DNA of 64,000 bases from Prolixibacteraceae bacterium UBA6029 (GCA_002429385.1 DIZL01000019.1:28977-92976); one strand, 5' to 3'. Counted from the first letter of the stretch, positions 1 through 9,754 are shown. Made by a program: numbers and translations. Notes: a model not told the origin generated them from the sequence alone.

Positions 1-860
1 ACGAAGTTGTAGATACCGCCCACTCCGTTTTTATCTCCCGGATACCAATTCTGTACCGTTGAATACTTCACTTCAGCACGATCATGCGCAATGATCTCCA
101 CTACGGCTGCATGCAACTGATTTTCATCTCTCTTTGGCGCAGTACAGCCTTCAAGATAGCTAACATAGCTATCATCTTCTGCAATAATAAGCGTTCGCTC
201 AAACTGACCCGTTCCGGCAGTATTAATCCTGAAATAGGTTGAAAGCTCCATTGGACACCGGACTCCCTTTGGAATATAGCAAAACGAACCATCCGAGAAT
301 ACGGCTGAATTCAATGCCGCAAAGAAATTATCGGTTAGTGGTACTGACATTCCAAGGTATTTACGAACCAGCTCGGGATGTTCAATCAAGGCATCGCTGA
401 ATGAGCAGAAGATAATCCCCTTTTCGGCCAATACCTTTTTGAAAGTTGTGGTTACCGAAACGCTGTCCATGACCACATCCACAGCCACGCCGGCAAGATG
501 TTTCTGCTCTTCGATCGGAATCCCCAATTTCTTGAATGTTTCGATCAACTCGGGATCAACTTCATCCAGACTTTGATATTTAGGGCTTGTACGTGGAGCC
601 GCATAGTAGATTGTTTCCTGAAAATCAATGGGCGGAATCTTTAAATGAGCCCATTCCGGAGCTTTCATCTTCAGCCAGCCGCGATAGGCTTTCAGCCTGA
701 ATTCAAGCATAAACTCCGGTTCTTTTTTCTTGAACGAAATTAACCTGATTACATCTTCATTCAAGCCTTTAGGAATGACATCCGTATCGATATCGGTAAC
801 AAAACCGTATTGATATTCCTGTGTCGTTATATCGTTGAGTAATTTATCCTGATTTTCCAT
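1..860 (-). CDS. sufB: Fe-S cluster assembly scaffold SufB (partial, C-terminus beyond the window)
   Basis: This is the N-terminal 286 residues of SufB, the scaffold of the cytosolic SufBCD complex that assembles iron-sulfur clusters. Translating the minus strand from the ATG at 860 gives an uninterrupted frame to the window edge. It carries family signatures such as YLEGCTAPKRDENQLHAAVV near residue 245 and YSTVQNWYPGDKNGVGGIYN near residue 265. Full SufB is usually about 480 residues, so the C-terminal part, including its functional cysteines, is missing. A TAAGTTTG box at 902-909 on the minus strand is a possible -7 element, but no good -33 partner is visible. sufC, sufD and sufS would be expected to the left. 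Identification is secure. Confidence 0.95.
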   Translation of the reverse strand, partial: MENQDKLLNDITTQEYQYGFVTDIDTDVIPKGLNEDVIRLISFKKKEPEFMLEFRLKAYRGWLKMKAPEWAHLKIPPIDFQETIYYAAPRTSPKYQSLDEVDPELIETFKKLGIPIEEQKHLAGVAVDVVMDSVSVTTTFKKVLAEKGIIFCSFSDALIEHPELVRKYLGMSVPLTDNFFAALNSAVFSDGSFCYIPKGVRCPMELSTYFRINTAGTGQFERTLIIAEDDSYVSYLEGCTAPKRDENQLHAAVVEIIAHDRAEVKYSTVQNWYPGDKNGVGGIYNF

Positions 861-931
861 GATCCTATGTTTTCCGTCCCTTCTGATTACTATCTTATTA
901 ACAAACTTATCAACGGACAGTTTAAAATATA

Positions 932-962
932 TTGCAAAGATAAGGAAGTAAAGCTATTTTTG
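932..962 (+). promoter_or_regulatory. Bacteroidota-type promoter for thiL
   Basis: TTG at 932-934 is followed after 20 bp by TATTTTTG at 955-962. This matches the Bacteroidota -33/-7 arrangement (TTTG, about 20 bp, TAnnTTTG). It would start transcription about 40 nt before the thiL ATG. Confidence 0.6.
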
Positions 963-1008
963 CCATTAGTTTGAAAACAATAAATACCTTCAGGTCTTAA
1001 TAATTAAC

Positions 1009-2049
1009 ATGAACAGAAATATGAAACAAACACCACTTTCTGAACTTGGAGAGTTTGGGTTGATCAGACGCCTGACCGAAAACATACAAATCAAAAATAC
1101 AAGCACGCTGAAAGGTGTGGGTGACGATGCTGCCGTTTTAAGCTATCCGGATAAAAAAATCGTAGTTACAACAGATCTTTTAACCGAAGGAATTCATTTC
1201 AACCTGATGTATGTTCCCCTGAAACATCTTGGCTATAAGGCAGTGGTTGTGAACCTTTCGGATGTTTATGCAATGAATGCCACTCCTCGTCAGATTACCG
1301 TTTCAATAGCTATATCCTCCAAATTCTCGCTCGAAGCAGTGGATGAGTTGTATTCAGGTATTCACCTGGCCTGCGAAAAATACGGTGTGGACCTGATTGG
1401 CGGCGACACCACCAGTTCGCTAACTGGTTTGACTATCAGCATTACTGCAATAGGCGAGGCAAACGAAGAAGAACTGGTTTACCGTAGCGGTGCAAAGGTG
1501 GGCGACCTGGTTTGTGTCTCTGGCGATTTGGGTGGGGCTTACATGGGGCTTCAGCTTCTGGAACGGGAAAATGAAGTGTTCAAGGTGAACCCTAACCAGC
1601 AGCCACAGTTTGAGGGATACGACTATATCCTGGAACGCCAGCTTAAGCCTGAAGCACGCAGCGACTTTAAGGAATTAATGAAAACACTCGGAATCCAGCC
1701 CACTTCTATGATCGACATCTCGGACGGCCTTTCTTCTGAAGTGCTGCATTTGTGTCAGGCCTCGAAAGTAGGCTGCAACATATATGAAGAGAAAATTCCC
1801 CTCGACAAGCAAACCAAAGAGTTCGCCGAAGAACTGAGCATTAATCCACTTGTTGCCGCACTCAACGGCGGCGAAGATTACGAATTGCTGTTTACAGTTC
1901 CGATTGCGTGTTTCGAGGTCATAAAAAAGGAATTCGACATCACCATCATCGGCCACATCACTGCCGAAAGTGAAGGAGCCAACCTCATCACAACCGGAGG
2001 TTCAGTTATTCCGCTCCAGGCACAAGGCTGGAACCCACTGAAGGAATAG
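1009..2049 (+). CDS. thiL: thiamine-monophosphate kinase ThiL
   Basis: ThiL phosphorylates thiamine monophosphate to the cofactor thiamine diphosphate in the cytosol. The 346-residue length is normal for this AIR-synthase-like family. Visible motifs are VGDDAAVL near residue 37, the acidic TTDLLTEGIHF near 54, GGDTTSS near 127, VSGDLGGAYMG near 168 and MIDISDGLSSE near 230. Together these make up the Mg-ATP and TMP site. Two candidate starts lie close together (Met1 and Met5); both keep the conserved GEFGLIRR segment. The gene is monocistronic, with its own promoter upstream and a repeat region downstream. No other thiamine gene is in the window. Confidence 0.95.
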   Translation: MNRNMKQTPLSELGEFGLIRRLTENIQIKNTSTLKGVGDDAAVLSYPDKKIVVTTDLLTEGIHFNLMYVPLKHLGYKAVVVNLSDVYAMNATPRQITVSIAISSKFSLEAVDELYSGIHLACEKYGVDLIGGDTTSSLTGLTISITAIGEANEEELVYRSGAKVGDLVCVSGDLGGAYMGLQLLERENEVFKVNPNQQPQFEGYDYILERQLKPEARSDFKELMKTLGIQPTSMIDISDGLSSEVLHLCQASKVGCNIYEEKIPLDKQTKEFAEELSINPLVAALNGGEDYELLFTVPIACFEVIKKEFDITIIGHITAESEGANLITTGGSVIPLQAQGWNPLKE

Positions 2050-2058
2050 GATTGCCTA

Positions 2059-2164
2059 ATCGAAAAATTAACGCTAATTTTTAAGATATAATCGAAATAT
2101 TAACGCTAATTTTTAGATTATATTCGAAATATTCACGATATTTGTATTCGTAAATTTACAAATA
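2059..2164 (+). repeat. 32-bp tandem repeats plus palindrome upstream of an ATPase gene
   Basis: Two 32-bp units (2059-2090 and 2091-2122) share a core ATTAACGCTAATTTTTA, and a third partial unit begins at 2123. They are followed by the inverted pair TATTTGTA (2139-2146) and TACAAATA (2157-2164), which ends seven bases before the ATPase start. The position suggests operators or autoregulation of the next gene; this is inference. Confidence 0.75.
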
Positions 2165-2171
2165 CCTGATT

Positions 2172-3302
2172 ATGAATACAGATAGAATCATACGGGCTAA
2201 GCTAACCGATTCGTTAGTATTAGGTCATAAAATAGTCCTGGTTTATGGCGCGAGGCAAACAGGTAAGACCACCTTATGCAACAGTATATTGGAGAATTTG
2301 CCTGGTAGTATTTTGAAGATAAATGCTGATGAAATCAGGTATACAGAATTGCTCTCATCGCGTGATTTCTCAAAAATGAAGCTTCTTCTTGAAGGTTACG
2401 ATGTTTTGTTTATCGACGAAGCCCAACGTATCCCGGATATTGGCATCAATCTGAAAATTATTTATGAGAACATGCCCGGCTTAAAGATGCTGATTACCGG
2501 TTCATCATCCTTCGAACTTGGAAATCTGGTACAAGAGCCGTTAACAGGGCGCACCTCAACGTTTAAACTGATGCCCTTTTCATTGCAGGAAATCCGACAG
2601 AACACCAGCATTTTCGACATTCAACAGCGTCTGGAAGAATTCATGCTTTATGGGCTTTATCCCGAAATTACTCATTACAACAGTGCCAGCGAAAAAGAAA
2701 GATACCTGACTGAATTAAGTTCTTCCTACTTGTACAAAGATGTTTTGGAATTATCAAATATCCGCAGCTCATCAAAAATAAGCAACCTGCTTAAGTTATT
2801 GGCCTTTCAGATTGGGATGGAGGTCTCGCTCAACGAAATAGGGCAGAGTCTCAATATGAGCCAGGAGACCGTTAATAGTTACATCGATTTACTTGAAAAA
2901 TCATTTATTGTGTTCCGTCTTAGTGGTTTCAGCCGTAATCTGCGCAAGGAAGTTGGCAAACGTGACAAAATCTATTTCTGGGATTTAGGTGTCCGGAATT
3001 GCCTCATTCAGAACTTTGCACCACTGTCAACAAGGAGCGATGTGGGTGAAATGTGGGAGAACTTAATTGTCACCGAACGGCTAAAATATTTATCCAATAA
3101 TCAGTTATTTGCGCATTCATATTTCTGGCGCACCTATACTGGTGCCGAAATTGACTATGTGGAAGAAAGAAACGGAGAACTGTTTGCCTATGAAATCAAG
3201 TATTCAAAAGTCAGGAAAAATGCACCCCATACCTGGATCGAGAACTACGGAAACAATTTCAAATGTATCACGAAAGACAATTTTTGGGAGTTTGTCATGT
3301 AA
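2172..3302 (+). CDS. AAA-type ATPase with C-terminal DUF4143 domain
   Basis: This is a 376-residue member of the AAA_14/DUF4143 family, which is common and multicopy in Bacteroidota and has no settled function. The P-loop GARQTGKT spans residues 26-33 and the Walker B motif LFIDEAQ lies near 79-85. A sensor-like ITGSSSFEL sits near 108. The central part resembles a winged helix (SLNEIGQSLNMSQETVNSYI). The C-terminus has the nuclease-like pattern AEIDYVEERNG followed by YEIKYS. No signal peptide or membrane segment is seen. The upstream region holds direct and inverted repeats, a property shared with two other ATPase genes in this window. Confidence 0.88.
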   Translation: MNTDRIIRAKLTDSLVLGHKIVLVYGARQTGKTTLCNSILENLPGSILKINADEIRYTELLSSRDFSKMKLLLEGYDVLFIDEAQRIPDIGINLKIIYENMPGLKMLITGSSSFELGNLVQEPLTGRTSTFKLMPFSLQEIRQNTSIFDIQQRLEEFMLYGLYPEITHYNSASEKERYLTELSSSYLYKDVLELSNIRSSSKISNLLKLLAFQIGMEVSLNEIGQSLNMSQETVNSYIDLLEKSFIVFRLSGFSRNLRKEVGKRDKIYFWDLGVRNCLIQNFAPLSTRSDVGEMWENLIVTERLKYLSNNQLFAHSYFWRTYTGAEIDYVEERNGELFAYEIKYSKVRKNAPHTWIENYGNNFKCITKDNFWEFVM

Positions 3303-3439
3303 TATCCAATAGTCTGAAAGTCTTTTAATCTAAGTCGTTAGCTGACACCTGCGGCTTTTCTTAAAATTCTATCAGTATTATTGCATTTATAACCTTATAT
3401 TTATTGCTTATTACAAAACAGCAACACCTCTACTATTTT

Positions 3440-5170
3440 ATGTTTGACATATTTTACCATACCTGGTTCCCGCATTGCGTTGGCTTGTTTTTCCTTACCT
3501 TTCTTCAGGAAGATGCGGCTATTGTCGCCGCTTCATTTGCAACGGTGGAGTACAATTTACCCATTAGTCTGGCCTTCTTCAGCGTCTATTTTGGAATCAT
3601 AACAGGCGATCTTTTTATCTATGGACTTGGCAGGGTCGCCCAAAGCAATAAATGGCTGCGGGGTAAAGTGATCGGGCCAAAGGTAGATCAGGTAAAATTC
3701 TTTCTCGAAAAGAACTTCATCTGGGCAGTTGCCATTTGCCGCGTTGCCCCAACCTTATTATTCCCAACTTTCGTTGCTATTGGTTGGTTCCGTATGCCGG
3801 TTAAACGCTTTTTTATAATTACTGCAACAACAGCTGCCATCTATACACCCATTCTCTTTTTTCTGGTGACTATCCTGGGCAAGGCGGTACTGTATAAGCT
3901 GGGTTTCTGGTCGTGGGGAATCTTGCTCCTGATCGTCATTGTATTCCCTCTGCGGAAAGTTTATAAGTCAGTTTGGAAAAAAGATACCGGAGTTGACGCT
4001 TCAATCTTAAGGTTCCCATTTATGAAAGGTTCGGCCATACTGGGCGATCCACGGGAAAAAGAGCACCGGGGAATGCCTTCACTGAGCGGATTAAAGCGTT
4101 TGGTTTCCCTGGCTGAACGGGTCCCAAACGGTTTGTTTTACATACCGGTCGGTCTGCGATGGATTGCACTCTCCATCCGATACGGCAACTTTACCCTACC
4201 CACCCTGGCAAATCCTCTGATTGAGACTGGTGGCTTCTGGGGCGAATCGAAAAGCAAAGTACTTGGGGACATTGGCCTTGAACAGCAGAAATGGGTGGCT
4301 AACTTCTTCCCCTATAAACGAACAGAACGTCCCCCAGAGATCGATCTTCAGGAAGTACTCACTAAAATGCGTGAAGCAGGCATTGAATTCCCGCTGGTTG
4401 CAAAACCTGATATCGGCTGGCAGGGATTTGGGGTCCGAAAAGTGGATGACGAAGAGGCGTTACTGAATTACCTGACCGTTTACCCAAAGAATGAAAGTTT
4501 GCTGATTCAGCACCTGATTCCTTATGACGGTGAGGCGGGAGTATTCTATGCCCGAATGCCGAATGAAGAACACGGCAAGGTCTTTTCACTCACCTTACGC
4601 TATTTCCCTTATGTAATCGGCGATGGCAGTTCTACCCTACGCGAACTGATTCAACACAATCCAAGAACAGGATTCAAATCCGACTATTTCCTGGGAAAGA
4701 ATCCCGATCATTTGGGCCTTGGAGCCGAAAGACTGGCGACCATTCCTGCGGATGAGGAAATGGTACGTCTGGCATTTATCGGAAGCATCCGCGTGGGAGG
4801 AATCTACCGCGATGCCCGGCATTTAATCACTACTGAATTGTCACAACGCTTTGACGAGATCGCCCGCAGTATTCCTGAATTCTATTACGGACGTTTCGAC
4901 ATCCGCTTTAAATCGACTGACGAATTAAAAGCTGCCGAAGGATTCTCGATTATCGAGGTCAATGGAGCAGGCTCGGAGCCCATCCACGCCTGGGACCCAG
5001 ACATGACGCTGTTTAACCTGTACCGTGAATTGTTTAAAACCCAAAGCCTGATGTTTCGCATTGCCGCCCAAAACCGCAAACGGGGCTTCAAAACCGAAGG
5101 CATTATTAGTTTTATCCGGGCAGCCCGTAAGCAAAACAAACTTATTAAACTCTATCCGCCAGCAGAGTAA
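3440..5170 (+). CDS. DedA-like membrane domain fused to an ATP-grasp-like ligase domain
   Basis: The N-terminal ~190 residues form a multi-spanning DedA/VTT-type domain with the family-like R-x-x-P pattern in AICRVAPTLLFPTFVAIG and further hydrophobic segments. The remaining ~380 residues are cytosolic and resemble an ATP-grasp enzyme. They include FPLVAKPDIGWQGFGVRKV (lysine and glycine-rich region), LLIQHLIPYDGEAGVFYAR, and late metal-ligand motifs YGRFDIRFK and IIEVNGAGSEP. I start the gene at the ATG at 3440, because the upstream extension needs a TTG at 3404. DedA proteins are linked to membrane lipid transport; ATP-grasp enzymes ligate carboxylates to amines or thiols. The fusion implies modification of a membrane substrate, but that is inference. 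Its end overlaps the convergent neighbour by 19 bp. Confidence 0.75.
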   Translation: MFDIFYHTWFPHCVGLFFLTFLQEDAAIVAASFATVEYNLPISLAFFSVYFGIITGDLFIYGLGRVAQSNKWLRGKVIGPKVDQVKFFLEKNFIWAVAICRVAPTLLFPTFVAIGWFRMPVKRFFIITATTAAIYTPILFFLVTILGKAVLYKLGFWSWGILLLIVIVFPLRKVYKSVWKKDTGVDASILRFPFMKGSAILGDPREKEHRGMPSLSGLKRLVSLAERVPNGLFYIPVGLRWIALSIRYGNFTLPTLANPLIETGGFWGESKSKVLGDIGLEQQKWVANFFPYKRTERPPEIDLQEVLTKMREAGIEFPLVAKPDIGWQGFGVRKVDDEEALLNYLTVYPKNESLLIQHLIPYDGEAGVFYARMPNEEHGKVFSLTLRYFPYVIGDGSSTLRELIQHNPRTGFKSDYFLGKNPDHLGLGAERLATIPADEEMVRLAFIGSIRVGGIYRDARHLITTELSQRFDEIARSIPEFYYGRFDIRFKSTDELKAAEGFSIIEVNGAGSEPIHAWDPDMTLFNLYRELFKTQSLMFRIAAQNRKRGFKTEGIISFIRAARKQNKLIKLYPPAE

Positions 5171-6165
5171 TCAATTTCCAAACTTTCGGCATACGCTTTT
5201 AAAATCTGATCCATTTCACGATTCACATTGTCATCGATCCGCTTTCGTTTTTCATCGGCATCAAACCATTCGAGTGTTCGTCGAATCCCAACGCTGAAAG
5301 GAATAGTGGCCTGAAATCCCGGAACAAACGATTTGATTTTGCTATTGTCGAAAATGGCGCTCCAGGTTTTGTCGCCAAACAAACCACCAGTCATCTCAGG
5401 TATAACCTTTATTATAAAGTCAGAAGGTATATGTACAATTTTTGCCTCAACACCTAACGCATCAGCAATGGTCTGGTAAATCTGGTTCCAGGTCACTACT
5501 TCGTCTGAAGTAATATGAAAAGTCTGACCAATGGCCTTTTCGTTTCCGAGCAAACCCAGAAAACCTTTGGCAAAATCTTCGGCATGGGTATTTGCCCAAA
5601 GTGAAGTGCCATCGCCATGAACAATAATGGGATTGCCTTTCAGCATGCGGTCGGCCAGAGTATAGCAGCCAAAGCCTCCAATTGCCACAGGGAAATAGGT
5701 GTTGTAAGTATACGATGGACGCACGATAGTTACCGGGAAATCTTCCTCATCATAGGCTTTCATAAGCAGATCTTCGCAGGCAATTTTATTGCGGGAGTAT
5801 TCCCAGTATGGATTTTCCACCGGTGTCGATTCTGTGATAATATAGTCTGGCGGTGGCTTTTGGTAGACCGATGCCGAGCTGATAAACACGAATTGTTTGG
5901 TTCGTGCGCTGAAAACTGCAATGTCGTGTTCAATGTCTTCCGCAGTAAAAGCAATCCAGTCGACTACCACATCAAATTTAAGGTCTTTCAGAGCGTTGAG
6001 CATGCTCTCCGAATTATGGATGTCTCCGGTTAATTGATGAGCTCCGGGTATTTCGGTTGAGCGAATGCCGCGGTTGAGCAGATAAAGCTCCATTCCCTGT
6101 TCAATGGCCATGTGGCTGACAGCGGTGCTGATGAATCCGGTACCGCCTATAAATAATACTTTCAT
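5152..6165 (-). CDS. NAD-dependent epimerase/dehydratase (extended SDR)
   Basis: This is a 337-residue Rossmann-fold protein of the extended short-chain dehydrogenase type. The N-terminal FIGGTGFIS is the NAD(P)-binding glycine motif, and WEYSRNKIACE near residue 142 supplies the catalytic Tyr-x-x-x-Lys. FVFISSASVYQ precedes it, as in sugar-nucleotide epimerases. Substrate cannot be told from the sequence; nucleotide sugars or isoprenoid-like alcohols are typical. The gene converges on the DedA fusion gene, and the two coding ends overlap by 19 bp. It could share a transcript with the GH9 gene immediately upstream on the same strand (34 bp away). Confidence 0.85.
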   Translation of the reverse strand: MKVLFIGGTGFISTAVSHMAIEQGMELYLLNRGIRSTEIPGAHQLTGDIHNSESMLNALKDLKFDVVVDWIAFTAEDIEHDIAVFSARTKQFVFISSASVYQKPPPDYIITESTPVENPYWEYSRNKIACEDLLMKAYDEEDFPVTIVRPSYTYNTYFPVAIGGFGCYTLADRMLKGNPIIVHGDGTSLWANTHAEDFAKGFLGLLGNEKAIGQTFHITSDEVVTWNQIYQTIADALGVEAKIVHIPSDFIIKVIPEMTGGLFGDKTWSAIFDNSKIKSFVPGFQATIPFSVGIRRTLEWFDADEKRKRIDDNVNREMDQILKAYAESLEIDYSAGG

Positions 6166-6199
6166 CCTGGATTGGTTAAAGTTTGTTTATAACAACCGC

Positions 6200-8731
6200 T
6201 TATTTTACTAAATTCTTAAAAACTGATCCAAAAATCAGATAACCGGTATTTCCTGCAATCGTGCCCTCGTTTTCTCCCCACAGAAATGGCCAGTCGTCGT
6301 AGTTCTCAAAGTGGTCGGGTTTTCTGAATAATAAACCCGGAGCTACATTACCCGGAATAGCTGAGAAATCAGCCCTGTTATTACCATAAAAGACTGCTTT
6401 GGGACGAGTTGCACCCACGGTTGCTACTAAGGAATAGTTATGGTACGGATGGCAGCCAAACAGCCAATTGGTGGTTTTGTAAGCATTGTTTGCGTCGATA
6501 ATATCAGGGAAATATTTACTGGCAAAGCAATTGGTTGTGCCAAAACTCGTTATGGCTCCGCTTCCTGCCCAGTTACCCAGACCGATTGGAACTCCGTATG
6601 GATTATCCTTTTCAAGCCCGTCGATGTATTCTTTGTACTTTACAACGTAAGGACGGAGTTTTTCTTTGTAGGATGCATCCATGTGCGGTATAGCATCCAA
6701 TGCCGTCAAAAGATTACTACTTACGTTACGGTTAAGTGCAGGCCACAAAAGTTCCTGAAATTTATCGATATATTGTTTCTCCTCAGTTGAGATGTACAGT
6801 TGAAGATTGGTTGCAACATCTGCTGCTCCACGGCCCCTTTCAACGCTTTCCCGCGGCTGATTGGCAAGTAATTCAGTTGCCTCTTTCAGTAGTCTTTTTG
6901 ACTGTATCAACGCTCTTGCCGAAAGATCGTCGTTATATCCCTTTAACGCCCGGCTTGATGCGGCAAACATCGTTGCTGCCCTGAGATCGAGGTTGGGATT
7001 GCGGCTTGTAAATGCCCACATACCATCCTTAACTCCGCTCGACCTGCCATCAGGGGCTACTTCGTAAGGGCCAAGGTTGGGATTATAAGGAAGGCCGTCT
7101 GTTATTGAAGCTGCGTCACCAAGGTGATGGTAATTATCGAGAACAGAGTTAGAGAGAGCTTGTGACATGTGACCAATAATCTCTGCCTGAGCTAACAGGT
7201 TCAATGTTCCATGTTCGATAAACTGCAAAATGTCTGGTGTCCCATCCGGGCGGTGAAGATCAACATAGCGATGCTTCTGATCAATAAAAGTCTCATCGCG
7301 TAAGGGTTTAAAATATTCCCATATCTGGACAAAGTTCTGCACAACGCCAATGTTCGATCCTGTCTCAATATCAAAATCTCCGGCATCGAAGAAACCGCCT
7401 ACGTTTAATCCCGGAATCAATTCCAGCGCTTTATACTTAGTATCGGTTGTTGGTCCCTGGCTATGAAGGTCGAAGTGATCGGTGTTTGGCGGAGCCTGGA
7501 GATACCCGTCCTTAAAAGGCTCGCCGTGCCACACCCGGTAACCTTCCTTTACGTACATGTGATCCATGTGAATGGGTATCCATACATCGCTGGTAGCATC
7601 AGTAATCCAATCGTAAACGCTATTCTCTATTAAAAAGTTATTTGTTTTAAAGTTGCCATACTGAATATAGTATATACCCGGAGTTTGCACTGAAGAAAAA
7701 TCAAATTTCACATAGTGGTACTTATAATAGTCGCCCCAGGATACAATGTTGCCAGTGAATGCATTGGTAGCAATGCCGTCGTCGCCTATTTTATATAGGG
7801 ATGCTGTTGCAAGCGGTTTGTCTTTCTTGTCGAGTTCAATCACTGAGACTTTGGGTTGCGTAGGGAGATAACCCACTTGAGAGAAACCGATATTTGGCTC
7901 TCTTATCCAATCTTTAATGGCATTTGGTTCAACGGTCCAGGTCAAAACTTTGCCTGTTTTCCCTGCCGGAAGTATACTGCGAACTACAAACCAGCCGTTT
8001 TGTGCCAGCATACGACCGTCGAAGAGCATCAAATCGGCATCAGGCGAGGTGATTTTTACCAAACGTTCAGGTGCATCGGGTGCCAATAGAAAGGTATGGC
8101 CGGTTTCGAGCGGAAGCGGATCGATAAATCTGCCCGTACCCCTGTCGTCAGAAGTCACATACCCCTTGAATTGTTTAATTTTTTCACTGTTAGGCTTTGT
8201 AGTTGTTTTACTTACCGCATATCGCGGAAATCGATTCGGACGTCCATCCATTAAATAGGCTTTTCCCCAATATTGCGAGGGTAGAAACTCAAGATTAAAT
8301 CCGGCTTTCCCTTCAAGTGCCGCGGGAACAGGCTTATCAAGGTAAACAGATATCTCAACGCCTTTACCCTTAGCCGTGACTACCACCCTCGAATTAAAAT
8401 CGTAATCTTCATACCTTAACGTAGCCTCAATGGTTTTCGAGTCACGGTCAACCTTTCGGTTTGAGATTACAGGAACAAGATCCCACTGCTCCGGAGTGTT
8501 GGAAAGTCTTACAGCGCCACCTTGCGCTGTCCGGACTCCATGGTGAATCAATTCTATACCGGCGTTTTTCTCATCGTTAAAGCCTCCGTTAAAAAGGTTG
8601 CTGTAAACGAGGACATTGACGCCTTGTGTCTCGAAATACTCAAGATCATTGATTTTCAACTCCTGGCCCGAAGCAGATTTGAACGCCGCCAGTAGTAACA
8701 CTGCAAGGAATAACAATGTTAGTTTTTTCAT
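6200..8731 (-). CDS. glycoside hydrolase family 9 enzyme with large N-terminal domain
   Basis: This is a secreted inverting beta-glycanase of GH9 (cellulase/glucosidase type). I choose the ATG at 8731 because it opens directly into a signal peptide, MKKLTLLFLAVLLLAAF, cleaved around SASGQ. Residues about 20-260 form a domain I do not recognise (probably beta-sandwich). Next comes the Ig-like domain typical before GH9 modules (NIGFSQVGYLPTQPKVSVIE), then the (alpha/alpha)6 catalytic domain. The catalytic aspartates are in GFFDAGDFDIETGSN near residue 447, and the general acid is probably the Glu in WGENEGTIAGN near 818. CHPYHNYSLVATVG matches the conserved histidine segment. No type IX sorting domain is present. 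It stands apart from the main cell-wall locus. Confidence 0.85.
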   Translation of the reverse strand: MKKLTLLFLAVLLLAAFKSASGQELKINDLEYFETQGVNVLVYSNLFNGGFNDEKNAGIELIHHGVRTAQGGAVRLSNTPEQWDLVPVISNRKVDRDSKTIEATLRYEDYDFNSRVVVTAKGKGVEISVYLDKPVPAALEGKAGFNLEFLPSQYWGKAYLMDGRPNRFPRYAVSKTTTKPNSEKIKQFKGYVTSDDRGTGRFIDPLPLETGHTFLLAPDAPERLVKITSPDADLMLFDGRMLAQNGWFVVRSILPAGKTGKVLTWTVEPNAIKDWIREPNIGFSQVGYLPTQPKVSVIELDKKDKPLATASLYKIGDDGIATNAFTGNIVSWGDYYKYHYVKFDFSSVQTPGIYYIQYGNFKTNNFLIENSVYDWITDATSDVWIPIHMDHMYVKEGYRVWHGEPFKDGYLQAPPNTDHFDLHSQGPTTDTKYKALELIPGLNVGGFFDAGDFDIETGSNIGVVQNFVQIWEYFKPLRDETFIDQKHRYVDLHRPDGTPDILQFIEHGTLNLLAQAEIIGHMSQALSNSVLDNYHHLGDAASITDGLPYNPNLGPYEVAPDGRSSGVKDGMWAFTSRNPNLDLRAATMFAASSRALKGYNDDLSARALIQSKRLLKEATELLANQPRESVERGRGAADVATNLQLYISTEEKQYIDKFQELLWPALNRNVSSNLLTALDAIPHMDASYKEKLRPYVVKYKEYIDGLEKDNPYGVPIGLGNWAGSGAITSFGTTNCFASKYFPDIIDANNAYKTTNWLFGCHPYHNYSLVATVGATRPKAVFYGNNRADFSAIPGNVAPGLLFRKPDHFENYDDWPFLWGENEGTIAGNTGYLIFGSVFKNLVK

Positions 8732-9046
8732 GTTGATTATAAAATTAGGTAGTGGTTTAAGCATAAATATGTACGGTCTTAAATATCAGATAATCAGAAA
8801 TTAAAGAATATCTTTGGATAACACGCAACAACTCGCAATATAGCCCGGAAGTGCCTGGTTTATTATCCTGTGCCAATATATAGATTTAGCCTGATTTTAG
8901 AACGTTCCGTGATTACAATTTTAAAGAATATCCGGTATAAGAAAGAAAAAGGTTTTACGCTATCCCCAGGACTCAGGACAGAAGGTGAAGCAATTGATAG
9001 GATTATTAAGTAAAATTAAGTAATTTCGTCAGCAAAACCAAAACCT
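8732..9046. other. intergenic gap between divergent genes
   Basis: I see no gene or strong signal in these ~315 bp. A short AT-rich string containing TTAAAGAATATC occurs twice (near 8801 and 8920). The region must contain the divergent promoters for the GH9 gene and the outer-membrane protein gene. Confidence 0.5.
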
Positions 9047-9754
9047 ATGCAAATAAAAAATCTATTGAAATTATCATTCATTCTATCGATCCTTTTTGCC
9101 TTCAATCTAACCGTTTCAGGACAGCACCAATTCGGAATAAAAGCCAGCGGAGGATTATCCAGAATAACTAATTCTATGGATAATCCAAATGCTACACTAA
9201 CCACTCCATTTGTTCCTTCAGGACAGGTAGGGTTCTTTTATAATTTTCAGTTTGGCAAATTTTCATCTTTTGGTACTGAGTTATTATTCTCACAAATTGA
9301 AGGAAAAGATATACTTGAAGATGATTTATATACATTAGACGGAACCGGCACCAGAAATTATATCGGTCACAGAAAGGATGATTTGTACCGACATATTTCC
9401 TATATAAGTTTGCCAATCTATTATGGATTTAAATTCAGCAGGCTGATGATTAATGCCGGGTTCCAGATTTCATATTCAATTTCAAGCAGTGGAAGAGAAA
9501 AGGATCATGCAGTATTTGAAGGTGAAAACTTCAGTAGTGACATCAAAACAAATGACATAAATATAAAACCATTCGACTATGGCCCCAGATCCGGTATAAT
9601 TTACAATTTAACAAGCAAGCTGGCTATTGAAGGAACCTGGTACTATGGTCTAAATAACATTCAAAAAGGTGATCCATCATTTTGGAAATTGAAAGTTCAA
9701 CAAGCCACATTGGGAATCCGTTATATATTGCTGACATCAAAAACAACCAAATGA
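9047..9754 (+). CDS. outer-membrane beta-barrel protein (PorT-like)
   Basis: This 235-residue protein begins with a signal peptide (MQIKNLLKLSFILSILFAFN, cleaved near VSGQ). It is followed by alternating polar/aromatic strands typical of the small outer-membrane barrels of Bacteroidota, for example FGIKASGGLSRI, GQVGFFYNFQFGKFSSFGTE, YISLPIYYGFKFSRLMINAG and the last strand QATLGIRYILL. It fits the OMP_b-brl_2/PorT-like class. Specific function is unknown. Its TGA stop overlaps the ATG of the next gene (ATGA at 9751-9754), so the two are translationally coupled. Confidence 0.8.
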   Translation: MQIKNLLKLSFILSILFAFNLTVSGQHQFGIKASGGLSRITNSMDNPNATLTTPFVPSGQVGFFYNFQFGKFSSFGTELLFSQIEGKDILEDDLYTLDGTGTRNYIGHRKDDLYRHISYISLPIYYGFKFSRLMINAGFQISYSISSSGREKDHAVFEGENFSSDIKTNDINIKPFDYGPRSGIIYNLTSKLAIEGTWYYGLNNIQKGDPSFWKLKVQQATLGIRYILLTSKTTK

